Positions 16,921 to 24,690 of a stretch of 26,650 nucleotides of DNA are shown piece after piece. Source of the DNA: UBA3775 sp964584255. GTDB lineage: Bacteria; Bacillota; Clostridia; Lachnospirales; Lachnospiraceae. The notes under the pieces were generated by a model. The model ran no database searches. It worked only from the letters and a program-made list of their open reading frames with translations, and was not told the DNA's origin. Each line of letters starts with the position of its first letter. Position 1 is the stretch's first letter. The translations under genes and the position numbers were made by a program. The stretch lies in assembly GCA_964584255.1 (NCBI GenBank), contig CAZOZM010000024.1, positions 1-26,650 of the forward strand, given 5' to 3'.

Positions 16921-16971
16921 TATCGCTATGCGAAAAAATTAATTTTGGTATAAGGAACAGGAGAAATAATT

Positions 16972-17553
16972 TTGAAAAACACGTTGGAAATAAGATGGCA
17001 CGGAAGAGGCGGTCAGGGTGCAAAGACTGCGGCACTGCTTTTGGCAGATGTATGTTTCAAGAACGGAAAGCATGTTCAGGGATTTCCGGAATATGGTCCG
17101 GAAAGAATGGGAGCACCTATTACCGCATATAACAGAATCAGTGATTATGAACTCAGGGTTCATTCCAATATTTATGATCCGGATTACGTCGTTGTCGTTG
17201 ATGAAACACTTCTTGAGGCAATTGACGTTACTGCGGGTCTTAATCCTGACGGAGCCGTAGTAATTAATACAACCAAGGAAAAGAGTGAAATAATTCCTCA
17301 TTTAAGAGGATATAAAGGAAAGGTATTTACCATTGATGCAAGAAGAATTTCAGAAGAAGCACTTGGAAGATACTTCCCTAATTCACCTATGCTTGCGGCA
17401 ATTGTTGCGGTAAGCGGCGTTATGGACAGAGATACATTCCTTTCACAGATGAGGGATTCCTATCAGCATAAGTTTGCAAAAAAACCTGAGGTAATTGAAG
17501 GAAACATGTTGGCTCTTCAGGTCGCTTATGATGAGGTTTCCACACAGATTTAG
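16972..17553 (+). CDS. porG: 2-oxoacid:ferredoxin oxidoreductase, gamma subunit
   Basis: 193 aa, close to the gamma subunit of four-subunit enzymes. It has IRWHGRGGQGAKTAALLLA near the N-terminus and FPEYGPERMGAPITAYNRI, both typical of the gamma (CoA-binding) domain. The start codon is TTG, with CAGGAGA 8 nt upstream and no in-frame ATG that keeps the conserved N-terminus, which may lower its translation. It works with the next three genes to oxidise a 2-oxoacid to an acyl-CoA and CO2, reducing ferredoxin. Confidence 0.93.
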   Translation: MKNTLEIRWHGRGGQGAKTAALLLADVCFKNGKHVQGFPEYGPERMGAPITAYNRISDYELRVHSNIYDPDYVVVVDETLLEAIDVTAGLNPDGAVVINTTKEKSEIIPHLRGYKGKVFTIDARRISEEALGRYFPNSPMLAAIVAVSGVMDRDTFLSQMRDSYQHKFAKKPEVIEGNMLALQVAYDEVSTQI

Positions 17554-17572
17554 TTAAGGATTGGAGAAAGAG

Positions 17573-17878
17573 ATGGCAAATAAGATACCTACTGATATAA
17601 CAAAAATAACAGAGAGCTCACCATGGCAGGATCTCACACTCGGAAATCATGTTTATGGTGCTGGAACTTCAAAGCAGTTTAATACGGGTGAGTGGAGAAC
17701 AATTACTCCATATATTGACATGGATAAATGTAAACAGTGCCTCCTTTGTGCGCCGGTATGCCCGGATTCAAGTATTCCGGTTGTTGACGGCAAGAGACTT
17801 GATTTTGATTATGATCATTGCAAGGGTTGCGGAATATGCGCAAAAGTCTGCCCATTTGGTGCAATTACCATGAAATAA
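17573..17878 (+). CDS. porD: 2-oxoacid:ferredoxin oxidoreductase, delta (2x[4Fe-4S]) subunit
   Basis: 101 aa ferredoxin-like subunit that passes electrons to external ferredoxin. Two cluster motifs are complete: C53, C56, C59, C63 (CKQCLLCAPVCPD) and C83, C86, C89, C93 (CKGCGICAKVCPFGA). ATG 17573 is preferred over the in-frame TTG at 17561, because GGAG (17563-17566) is correctly placed for the ATG and the family is about 100 aa. The gap after porG is 19 nt. Confidence 0.95.
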   Translation: MANKIPTDITKITESSPWQDLTLGNHVYGAGTSKQFNTGEWRTITPYIDMDKCKQCLLCAPVCPDSSIPVVDGKRLDFDYDHCKGCGICAKVCPFGAITMK

Positions 17879-17890
17879 GGAGGAAGATAA

Positions 17891-19081
17891 ATGTCTATTA
17901 AAGAAAGATTATCAGGTAACGAAGCTGTTGCCTATGCCATAAAACAGATTAATCCGGATGTAATGCCGGCATTCCCTATTACTCCTTCGACTGAAATTCC
18001 TCAGCTTGTAGCAAATTATATTGCAAATGGTGCAATTGATACGGAATTTATTCCGGTTGAAAGTGAGCACAGCTCCATGAGTGCAACAATGGGTGCTTCT
18101 GCAGCCGGTGCAAGAGCACTTACGGCAACTTCTTCATGCGGACTTGCATTCATGTGGGAACTCTTATATGTTGCTGCTTCTGACAGACTTCCAATTGCCC
18201 TTGCACTTGTAAACAGGGCACTTACAGGTCCGATAAATATTAACTGTGATCATTCTGATTCCATGGGTGCAAGGGATGCAGGATGGATTCAGCTTTATGC
18301 TGAGAATAATCAGGAAGTTTATGATAACTTTATCCAGTGCTTCAGAATTTCGGAGCATAAGGACGTAATGCTTCCTATTATGGTATGCCAGGACGGATTT
18401 ATCACGAGCCATGCGCTTGCAAACATAGAACTTATTGAGGATGATAAAGTTAAGGAATTTGTCGGAGAGTATAACCCGGACAACTACCTCCTTAATAAAG
18501 ACTGTACAATGTCAGTCGGACCATATGCAGTTTCAAATTATTACATGGAGTCACATAAAGCTCAGGTAAATGCAATGGAGAATGCAAAGCGTGTAATTCT
18601 CGAGGTGGCTGATGAATTTGAGAAGATGACGGGCAGAAAGTACGGATTCTTTGAAGAATACAGACTTGATGATGCAGAATATGCCATTGTTGTTATAGGA
18701 TCTGCGGCAGGTACAACAAAAGATGCCATTGATGAACTCAGGGAGGAAGGCATTAAGGCAGGTCTTCTTAAGCTCAGGGTTTTCAGACCATTTCCTGCTG
18801 ATGAAATCTGTGCCGCACTGAAGAATCTTAAGGCAGTTGCAATTCTTGACCGTTCGGAGACATTTTCCACACAGGGCGGTCCTCTTACACAGGAAATCAT
18901 GTCTGCAATGTACAGAAAGCAGCTGGATGTTAAAGCGGTTTCCTACATTTACGGACTCGGCGGACGTGATTATAAGGTCAGTGATGCGAAGGATGTATAT
19001 TACAACCTTAAGAATGTAACTGAAGCCGGTGGCGAATTCGAACAGTTCAATTATATCGGACTTAGAAGCAGGGAGGATTAA
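17891..19081 (+). CDS. porA: 2-oxoacid:ferredoxin oxidoreductase, alpha subunit
   Basis: 396 aa. It carries the pyrimidine-side TPP domain (AFPITPSTEIPQLV and PVESEHSSMSATMGASAAGAR) and the C-terminal transketolase-like domain (LKLRVFRPFPADEI, ILDRSETFSTQGGPL). SSCGLAFMWE and ALVNRALTGPININCDHSD match pyruvate-type alpha subunits more than indolepyruvate or 2-oxoglutarate types. AAGGAGGAAGATAA precedes ATG, 12 nt after porD. Pyruvate is the favoured substrate; branched-chain 2-oxoacids are the main alternative. Confidence 0.93.
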   Translation: MSIKERLSGNEAVAYAIKQINPDVMPAFPITPSTEIPQLVANYIANGAIDTEFIPVESEHSSMSATMGASAAGARALTATSSCGLAFMWELLYVAASDRLPIALALVNRALTGPININCDHSDSMGARDAGWIQLYAENNQEVYDNFIQCFRISEHKDVMLPIMVCQDGFITSHALANIELIEDDKVKEFVGEYNPDNYLLNKDCTMSVGPYAVSNYYMESHKAQVNAMENAKRVILEVADEFEKMTGRKYGFFEEYRLDDAEYAIVVIGSAAGTTKDAIDELREEGIKAGLLKLRVFRPFPADEICAALKNLKAVAILDRSETFSTQGGPLTQEIMSAMYRKQLDVKAVSYIYGLGGRDYKVSDAKDVYYNLKNVTEAGGEFEQFNYIGLRSRED

Positions 19082-19083
19082 GA

Positions 19084-20028
19084 ATGGCAGCTACATACAA
19101 TTTTAAAGAAATAATGAGCAAGCCGGAGCGTCTTGCACCGGGACACAGAATGTGTGCGGGCTGCGGCGGCACGATTACGGCGAGAGCGGTTCTCCGTGCA
19201 CTTCATGAAGGTGACAAGGCAGTAATCGGAAATGCAACGGGATGTCTTGAAGTTTCTACATTCATGTATCCTTATACAGCATATGAGGACAGTTATATTC
19301 ATAATGCTTTTGAAAATGCCGGTGCAACCATGTCCGGTGTTGAAACAGCATATAAGGCACTTAAAAAGCGTGGTAAAATTGATGACACATATAAATTCAT
19401 TACTTTTGGCGGTGATGGAGGTACTTACGATATCGGTTTCCAGTCACTTTCCGGAGCAATGGAGAGAAATCATGACATGGTTTATGTATGCTATGACAAT
19501 GGTGCGTACATGAATACCGGAATTCAGCGTTCATCGGCAACACCTATGTTTGCGGATACGACAACAACGCCGGTAGGTTCAAAGAGTAACGGAAAGATGC
19601 AGAACCGTAAGGACCTTGCATCAATAATTGCGGACCATGATGTGCCTTATGTTGCACAGACAACATTGCTTTCAAATTTTAAGGATATTCATACAAAAGC
19701 AGAAAAGGCAATCTATACGTCGGGAGCAGCATTCCTTAATGTAATGGCACCATGCCCGAGAGGTTGGAGATATCCGACAGAAGATATTATGGAAATATGC
19801 AGACTCGGAGTAGAAACATGTTATTGGCCTCTGTTTGAAGTTGACCATGGAAAGTGGATTCTCAATTATGAGCCAAAGAAAAAACTGCCTATCGAGGAAT
19901 TTCTCAGGGTACAGGGAAGATTTAAACATCTTTTCAAAAAAGGAAATGAAGACCTTATAGAACAGTTCCAGGCAGAAGTTGACAGAAGATGGGAAGATCT
20001 TCTTTATAAATGTAACAGGGAAAATTAA
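19084..20028 (+). CDS. porB: 2-oxoacid:ferredoxin oxidoreductase, beta subunit
   Basis: 314 aa TPP-binding catalytic subunit with its own [4Fe-4S] cluster. HRMCAGCGG gives C24 and C27; C54 (NATGCLEV) and C224 (MAPCPRGW) complete the expected set. The TPP/Mg motif is GDGGTYDIG (110-118) followed by ERNHDMVYVCYDNGAYMNTG. It begins 2 nt after the porA stop. Order G-D-A-B and all four sizes closely match the Thermotoga- and archaeal-type heterotetramer, not the single-chain enzyme common in Clostridia. Confidence 0.94.
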   Translation: MAATYNFKEIMSKPERLAPGHRMCAGCGGTITARAVLRALHEGDKAVIGNATGCLEVSTFMYPYTAYEDSYIHNAFENAGATMSGVETAYKALKKRGKIDDTYKFITFGGDGGTYDIGFQSLSGAMERNHDMVYVCYDNGAYMNTGIQRSSATPMFADTTTTPVGSKSNGKMQNRKDLASIIADHDVPYVAQTTLLSNFKDIHTKAEKAIYTSGAAFLNVMAPCPRGWRYPTEDIMEICRLGVETCYWPLFEVDHGKWILNYEPKKKLPIEEFLRVQGRFKHLFKKGNEDLIEQFQAEVDRRWEDLLYKCNREN

Positions 20029-20064
20029 AAAGTTAAAATTTTCTTAGATTTACATAAATATGTA

Positions 20065-20073
20065 TGTTATACT
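20065..20073 (+). promoter_or_regulatory. Possible extended -10 promoter before the ABC exporter genes
   Basis: TG-T-TATACT (20065-20073) without a good -35 at the right distance; TAGATT at 20045-20050 matches poorly. Transcription would start inside the hairpin at 20074-20100, so that hairpin would not form fully in this transcript and would act mainly on read-through from por. Confidence 0.4.
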
Positions 20074-20110
20074 AAGCTGTTGGATGATATTCGGCAGCTT
20101 TTTATTTATG
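20074..20110 (+). terminator. Probable terminator after porB
   Basis: AAGCTG (20074-20079) pairs with CAGCTT (20095-20100). Inner G-U and A-U pairs extend the stem to a 5-nt loop, followed by TTTTATTTAT. It lies 45 nt after the porB stop and could also attenuate read-through into the exporter genes. Further down, TGCGGGA can pair with TTTCCGCA just before the ribosome site, a weaker leader hairpin. Confidence 0.6.
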
Positions 20111-20180
20111 CTGCGAACGTGGAATCGCATAACAGTGTGCGGGATGAATGATTTCCGCATAATCTATGGAGGAAGAAAAA

Positions 20181-21122
20181 GTGAGTGATAAGGGATTAGA
20201 GGTTAAAAATCTCGTAAAGAAGTACGGAGAAAAGACTGTAGTGAACGATTTGTCGTTTACAATGGAGAAACCCGGAGTTTATGCACTTTTGGGAACAAAT
20301 GGTGCAGGTAAGACGACATCAATCAGAATTATTCTTGGGATGCTTTCAGCTGACAGCGGAAGCGTGAGCTTCAATGGAAGACCGCTTACGATAGAAGAGG
20401 TTAAAATCGGATACATGGCTGAGGAAAGAGGTCTTTATCCTAAAATTACTCTGATGGATCAGATGCTTTATTTTGCAAGTCTGAAAAAGATTCCGAAGAA
20501 GGAAGCACAGGAGAGAATCAGAATGTGGGCGGAAAAATTAAAGCTTACAGAGTACTTTTATCCTGAACCGGTTGGCAAAAAGCCGGCAAAACCGTTCAAG
20601 GCGGAACAGCTTTCAAAGGGTAACCAGCAGAAAGTGCAGTTAATGGCAACACTTATATCAGATCCTGACATAATAATTCTTGATGAGCCGTTAAGCGGGC
20701 TTGATCCCGTAAATATGAATCTTTTCAGGGATATTATCAAAGAAATTGCAGATAAAGATAAATATATAATTATGTCAAGCCATCAGATGGCAACCATAGA
20801 GGAATTCTGTACGGATCTTACAATTCTCGATAAAGGAAATACCGTTCTTTCGGGTAACCTTAACGAGATAAAGAAAAGCTACGGACGTGTAAATCTCAGT
20901 CTTAAGACGGACGGTGATACAGATGCAATTATAGAGAAACTCGGTTTGAAGATTACGGAAAAAAATCCTAACGAAATCAATATCAGACTTGAAAGGGAAG
21001 AACAGGCAGGAGAACTTCTTTCTGCCCTCGTCGGTGAGGGGATACCGGTTGTTAAATTCGAACTTGCAGAGCCTTCACTGCACGAGATTTTTGTTGAAAA
21101 GGTAGGTCATGAAAATGAATAG
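20181..21122 (+). CDS. ABC transporter ATP-binding protein (NatA/YhaQ-like)
   Basis: Drives export through the two permeases that follow. It has Walker A GTNGAGKTT (38-46), the family-typical GYMAEERGLYPKIT in place of a plain Q-loop, signature LSKGNQQKVQL, Walker B IIILDEPLSGLDP, and an H-loop MSSHQM. A C-terminal extension of about 90 residues is of the kind found in NatA-type ATPases. I choose GTG 20181 (313 aa) over the in-frame ATG 20166 because GGAGG (20168-20172) overlaps that ATG and sits 8 nt before the GTG. Its stop overlaps the next start. Confidence 0.92.
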   Translation: MSDKGLEVKNLVKKYGEKTVVNDLSFTMEKPGVYALLGTNGAGKTTSIRIILGMLSADSGSVSFNGRPLTIEEVKIGYMAEERGLYPKITLMDQMLYFASLKKIPKKEAQERIRMWAEKLKLTEYFYPEPVGKKPAKPFKAEQLSKGNQQKVQLMATLISDPDIIILDEPLSGLDPVNMNLFRDIIKEIADKDKYIIMSSHQMATIEEFCTDLTILDKGNTVLSGNLNEIKKSYGRVNLSLKTDGDTDAIIEKLGLKITEKNPNEINIRLEREEQAGELLSALVGEGIPVVKFELAEPSLHEIFVEKVGHENE

Positions 21123-22464
21123 AAACGAATACAGCGGTTTTACACAGGTATTCAGATTTACCTTTGTACAGGCGTGGAAGACGGGTGCTTTGAGAGTCAC
21201 AACCATTTTGTTCGTTATACTGATGCTGTTATGTTTTCCGATTATGAGTTATTTTCAGAGTAACGGTGAGGAAGAAAACAATATTCAAAAAGTTTATGTA
21301 ATGGGCAATATGGGGATCACTGCGGAAGAAATTACAGAGGGCCTGAAATCTTCCTATGAAGGGAAGATACCTGAGTTCGTTGAAACTGATAAAACAAAAG
21401 ATGAACTTGTCGAACAGATAAGTGAAGAACATGCAAATGAAGTCATAATGGTGGCGAACATGAATGAGGAAACCTATTCCTTTGATTTCCGCTTCTATTC
21501 TGACCCCGAAAATGAAATATCTGACAGTGAAACATATACGCTTGCGGAAAAGGTTACGGACTGGTTCGATGAGTACAGACTCCATATGCTTGATGCGGAT
21601 GAAGAGGTCCGTGATATGATAAACAAGCCGGTATCCTATGATGTCATCGATGTCAGTGATTACAACAAGGATGATGAGCCGGATATAATCAGTGAGAACG
21701 ATTATATGGTCGTTTATGTAATTCTTATGTTTTCCTATATGATTATCGTGATGTCTTCAAGTATGGTTGCATCAAAGGTAATTGAGGAAAAAGCCAACCG
21801 TGTTGTGGAATATCTCATGACAACAGTAAGACCAATGGCACTGATTACCGGTAAAATAGCGGCAATGCTTTTGAGTACTGTCATAGAACTCGGACTTATT
21901 TTAGGAGCAGGATTTTTATCGTCAAAGGTATCGGAAATGCTGTTTGAAACGAGTACGTCAGGAGTGTTGGAGCAGTATATATCTGCCGACATAATAAAGA
22001 ACATATCTGTTCCAAATCTGATTGCATGTATATTCTTCTTTGCAATCGGAATTTACATATATGGTCTTATTGCAGGACTTTTCGGAGCATCAGTAAGCAA
22101 GATGGAAGACCTTCAGCAGGGTACAAAGGCTTATTCCATGATTGCCCTTATTGCATTTCTGCTCAGTCTTACCGCTACGGAAATGATGTGGACGGTAGGA
22201 ATAAACGGATTTGTTAAGGCGATGCTTATTATACCTTTCACTTCCGTATTTCTGCTTCCGGGAGCAATTATGATCGGAAAGGTGAGTCTTGTATATATAA
22301 TCATTGCAATAGTATTGCAGCTTATAACGGTTATCGTGGTTCAGAAGATAGTTTCACTGGTTTATGAGACTATTATAGTCATGAACGGAAATCCGATAAA
22401 ACCTGCCGAAATGATTAGAATTGCAAAGCAGGCTGCGGCCCGTGGAAGGAGAAACGATGAATAA
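21109..22464 (+). CDS. ABC-2 type permease, NatB-like, first of two
   Basis: 451 aa. The first membrane helix at about 30-48 is followed by an extracytoplasmic domain of about 150 residues, then a cluster of helices from about 200 (YMVVYVILMFSYMIIVMSS, IAAMLLSTVIELGLILGAGFL, LIACIFFFAIGIYIYGLIAGLFG, MLIIPFTSVFLLPGAIMIG). EEKANRVVEYLMTTVRPMALITGKI between helices 2 and 3 is the usual NatB-family coupling segment. It overlaps the ATPase gene by 14 nt, with a second possible ATG at 21115. Sodium, peptide or lipid export are all possible; the substrate cannot be read. Confidence 0.9.
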   Translation: MKMNRNEYSGFTQVFRFTFVQAWKTGALRVTTILFVILMLLCFPIMSYFQSNGEEENNIQKVYVMGNMGITAEEITEGLKSSYEGKIPEFVETDKTKDELVEQISEEHANEVIMVANMNEETYSFDFRFYSDPENEISDSETYTLAEKVTDWFDEYRLHMLDADEEVRDMINKPVSYDVIDVSDYNKDDEPDIISENDYMVVYVILMFSYMIIVMSSSMVASKVIEEKANRVVEYLMTTVRPMALITGKIAAMLLSTVIELGLILGAGFLSSKVSEMLFETSTSGVLEQYISADIIKNISVPNLIACIFFFAIGIYIYGLIAGLFGASVSKMEDLQQGTKAYSMIALIAFLLSLTATEMMWTVGINGFVKAMLIIPFTSVFLLPGAIMIGKVSLVYIIIAIVLQLITVIVVQKIVSLVYETIIVMNGNPIKPAEMIRIAKQAAARGRRNDE

Positions 22465-23812
22465 GAAATTAAGCGGGTTCTGGCCGGTATTTAACTATAC
22501 CTTTAAAAACCAGATTAAATCAAAAAAATACATAGCAATCACCGTGATTTTTGCACTGCTTCTTTTGGCAGGAGCGGCAACGGTGTTCCTGATTGCGGGT
22601 AAACCGGATTCAGATGAAGAAATCGACTTCACCATAAAACGTGCATATGTCTTTGATGAAACCGGACTCGGATGTGCAGATTATGCGGGATATTCAGAAA
22701 TTGTTTTTTCAGAGGATGTTGACACCGACTGCCTGAAAAACATTGAATTTATAAAGGCGGATGATAAGGATTCAATTATAGAAAAAGAAGGTGAAAACGG
22801 AGACTTTCTTCTCATTATTCAGGGTGAAAATGAGGAGGGATATTATGTTCAGCTTCTTACGGCGGATGAGTCGGATTTTGATGGCGATCTGTGCGATGTG
22901 TTCGCAGATATGCTGGTACAGGGATTTAAGCTGCATGTTTATGAGAATTCAGGGCTTGATGAGGCATCACTCGCAACATTGATTGTACCTGTTACATATG
23001 AGGTATTAAGTTTTGATTCCGATGAAGATGGAATGAAGGATATAATCGAAATAGTGGTTCTTATGGGAATCATGTTCGTACTTTACTTTGTTATGCTTCT
23101 TTATGGGGTGCAGATTTGTACTGAGGTTACTTTGGAGAAAAACAGCAAGCTTGTTGAACAGCTTCTGGTTTCGGTAACTCCGTATGGATTGGTATCAGGC
23201 AAAATAATAGCAGTCATACTTTCCTCTTTAATGCAGTTCGTAATATGGATTGTATCGCTGATAGGCGGAATTTTCGGTGGAGACTATATTGCTGAAATGG
23301 TCTATGAGGGATATGAAAGCAAGCTTGATTATATTCTTGATATGATAAAGCTCTTATTTGGAGATGTTGCATTTGAGATACCGTCCGTTGTTATGGCAAT
23401 AGTTATTATACTGCTCGGCATAGTATTTTATCTTGTCATTGCCGGATTTGCAGGAAGTTTGGTAACAAAGCCGGAAGATGCAAGCAGTGTGCAGATAGTA
23501 TTTGTACTTCCTATAGTAATAAGCTTCCTTGCCATAATATCAAATGTGGCAGGTGCGGAAGGTGAAATAACTTCTCAGGCATTTTTCTATATACCGTTTA
23601 CGGCGGCAATGATTGCGCCGGGTGCAATTCTTTTAGGAAAATTCTCAGTTTTGGGAGGAGTGATTTCGGCAATTATTATGATCGCATGTACGATTGTTCT
23701 TATGGTACTTGCCGCTAAAATCTACAAAGCACTGCTTTTCTACTCAGGAAAGAAGTTTGATATAAAAACTATAATCCAAATGCTCTCCGGAGGAAATAAA
23801 AAAGAATCATAA
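22457..23812 (+). CDS. ABC-2 type permease, NatB-like, second of two
   Basis: 451 aa, exactly the length of the upstream permease and with the same layout: one helix near 23-45, an external domain of about 160 residues, then about six helices. LEKNSKLVEQLLVSVTPYGLVSGKI is its version of the coupling segment. ATG 22457 is preferred over the in-frame ATG 22421 because AAGGAG lies just upstream (22446-22451) and the extra residues are not membrane-protein-like. It overlaps the first permease by 8 nt. The two probably form a heterodimeric channel with the ATPase. Confidence 0.9.
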   Translation: MNKKLSGFWPVFNYTFKNQIKSKKYIAITVIFALLLLAGAATVFLIAGKPDSDEEIDFTIKRAYVFDETGLGCADYAGYSEIVFSEDVDTDCLKNIEFIKADDKDSIIEKEGENGDFLLIIQGENEEGYYVQLLTADESDFDGDLCDVFADMLVQGFKLHVYENSGLDEASLATLIVPVTYEVLSFDSDEDGMKDIIEIVVLMGIMFVLYFVMLLYGVQICTEVTLEKNSKLVEQLLVSVTPYGLVSGKIIAVILSSLMQFVIWIVSLIGGIFGGDYIAEMVYEGYESKLDYILDMIKLLFGDVAFEIPSVVMAIVIILLGIVFYLVIAGFAGSLVTKPEDASSVQIVFVLPIVISFLAIISNVAGAEGEITSQAFFYIPFTAAMIAPGAILLGKFSVLGGVISAIIMIACTIVLMVLAAKIYKALLFYSGKKFDIKTIIQMLSGGNKKES

Positions 23813-23870
23813 AAAACAAAAACCGGCGGTAAATAGCTCAGGGTGAATAAGAAAGTATTTTAGAAAATGC

Positions 23871-23910
23871 GGTGTAACCTCAGAATGATGGGGTTACACC
23901 CTTTTTCTTT
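23871..23910 (+). terminator. Intrinsic terminator of the ABC exporter operon
   Basis: GGTGTAACC (23871-23879) and GGTTACACC (23892-23900), a perfect 9-bp stem extended by one G-U pair, 10-nt loop, then CTTTTTCTTT. It closes the backbone genes; the region after it differs in gene type. Confidence 0.92.
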
Positions 23911-23970
23911 ACGCAGATTTAGATATTGATTGTTTTGGCTCTTGCAGTTTTTAACTGTTCGTAACAATTC

Positions 23971-24138
23971 ATGTTCTGTAGGAATATCAAACAGTCCGAT
24001 AGCGAAAAAACATGCATTTGGACACAAAAGGAAATGGATGCAGACCATGTTGCCGCTTGGAGCAAAGGCGGTGTAACTGATATAAGCAACTGTGAAATGC
24101 TCTGCAAAACCCATAACCGAGCAAAAGGCAACAGATAA
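23971..24138 (+). pseudogene. Truncated HNH endonuclease remnant
   Basis: An open frame of 55 codons from ATG 23971 to TAA, below usual ORF cut-offs. It contains a full HNH finger: MDADHVAAWSKGG, then ISNCEMLCKTHNRAKGN, with the D-H, central N and H-N residues in the right order. The expected upstream part, including a zinc-binding CxxC pair and the rest of the enzyme, is missing. An in-frame stop lies at 23962, and there is no convincing ribosome site. It is best read as the tail of a decayed phage- or element-type HNH gene. Confidence 0.65.
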
Positions 24139-24221
24139 AGACGAGTGATTTTTAGTACTACCTAACGGCAGGGGGAGCAATCTCATTGCTGCGAATTATA
24201 TAATTGACAAGAACAAAGGCG

Positions 24222-24250
24222 TTGAAAGACACTATATATTGTGTTATAAT
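24222..24250 (+). promoter_or_regulatory. Promoter P1 upstream of the XRE repressor gene
   Basis: TTGAAA (24222-24227), 17-nt spacer, perfect TATAAT (24245-24250). The spacer from 24229 to 24244 is almost entirely one palindrome, listed separately, so this promoter looks repressible. Confidence 0.7.
24229..24244. promoter_or_regulatory. Operator-like palindrome inside promoter P1
   Basis: ACACTATATATTGTGT, a 16-bp near-perfect palindrome with one mismatched symmetric position, filling the -35/-10 spacer of P1. In form it also matches the NrdR box. No ribonucleotide reductase gene is present and a paired second box is missing, so an operator for the adjacent XRE protein is the likelier reading. 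Confidence 0.5.
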
Positions 24251-24280
24251 TGAGATATAAGCACAAAAATATAAAATCAC

Positions 24281-24308
24281 TTGACAATATTATAATTGCG
24301 ATTATGAT
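24281..24308 (+). promoter_or_regulatory. Promoter P2 of the XRE-ImmA-toxin genes
   Basis: A perfect TTGACA (24281-24286), 16-nt spacer, TATGAT (24303-24308). Transcription would start about 25 nt before the XRE ATG at 24342, with AAAGGAGG in between. Confidence 0.75.
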
Positions 24309-24316
24309 GATAATCG
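24299..24316. promoter_or_regulatory. Perfect operator-like palindrome over the -10 of P2
   Basis: CGATTAT-GATG-ATAATCG: 7-bp perfect arms around a 4-nt centre, covering the -10 hexamer of P2. The position is ideal for autorepression by the XRE protein encoded 26 nt downstream. It differs in sequence from the palindrome in P1. Confidence 0.6.
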
Positions 24317-24341
24317 ACAAATATTAAAGGAGGTTTGATAT

Positions 24342-24686
24342 ATGTCCGTATTTAGTGAAAGGCTAACCGCATTGATGAAAGCCAAAGGGCTATCACAAAA
24401 GGATTTTGCAAAGAAAGCAAATATTACCGAGTCGGCTATGTCTTACTATGCAAAAGGAGTACGTACCCCAAGTGGCGAGGTTCTTGCCCGAATTGCAAAA
24501 GCTCTCGACACAACCGCAGATTATCTTTTAGGTAGCACAGATAATGCCGAAATCCCCGAAGCACAAAAAGAACTTAAATATCTGCAAAGAAATCTCGGCA
24601 AATTAGACGAGGAACAGTTGAAGAAAGCAGAAGGAATGTTAAAACTGATGTTTAATGACATTTTCGAGGACGATGACGAGGAGTGA
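24342..24686 (+). CDS. XRE-family repressor
   Basis: 114 aa. Residues about 5-61 form a Cro/C1-type helix-turn-helix: ERLTALMKAKGLSQKDFAKKANITESAMSYYAKG and then ARIAKALDTTADYLLG. The C-terminal part (68-114) is a helical, highly acidic tail, probably for dimer formation or for contact with the protease encoded next. AAAGGAGG is well spaced before ATG. It lies directly upstream of an ImmA/IrrE protease gene, the pairing used by ICEBs1-type elements and many phages, where the protease cleaves the repressor to switch genes on. Likely autoregulated through the palindromes upstream. Confidence 0.93.
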   Translation: MSVFSERLTALMKAKGLSQKDFAKKANITESAMSYYAKGVRTPSGEVLARIAKALDTTADYLLGSTDNAEIPEAQKELKYLQRNLGKLDEEQLKKAEGMLKLMFNDIFEDDDEE

Positions 24687-24690
24687 AACA

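Noticed and set aside
23860..24186. Minus-strand frame of 108 aa over the exporter terminator and HNH remnant
   Set aside because: It crosses a strong + strand terminator and the HNH frame, and lacks a ribosome site; part of it looks protein-like but no family is recognisable.
24229..24244. True NrdR box
   Set aside because: It matches in form, but there is no second box at the usual spacing and no nrd gene; AT-rich palindromes of this type are also common operators.
24149..24253. Short + strand frame of about 34 codons ending in the P1 promoter
   Set aside because: It has no start codon with a ribosome site and overlaps the promoter palindrome; it could be a gene tail left by deletion but cannot be supported.
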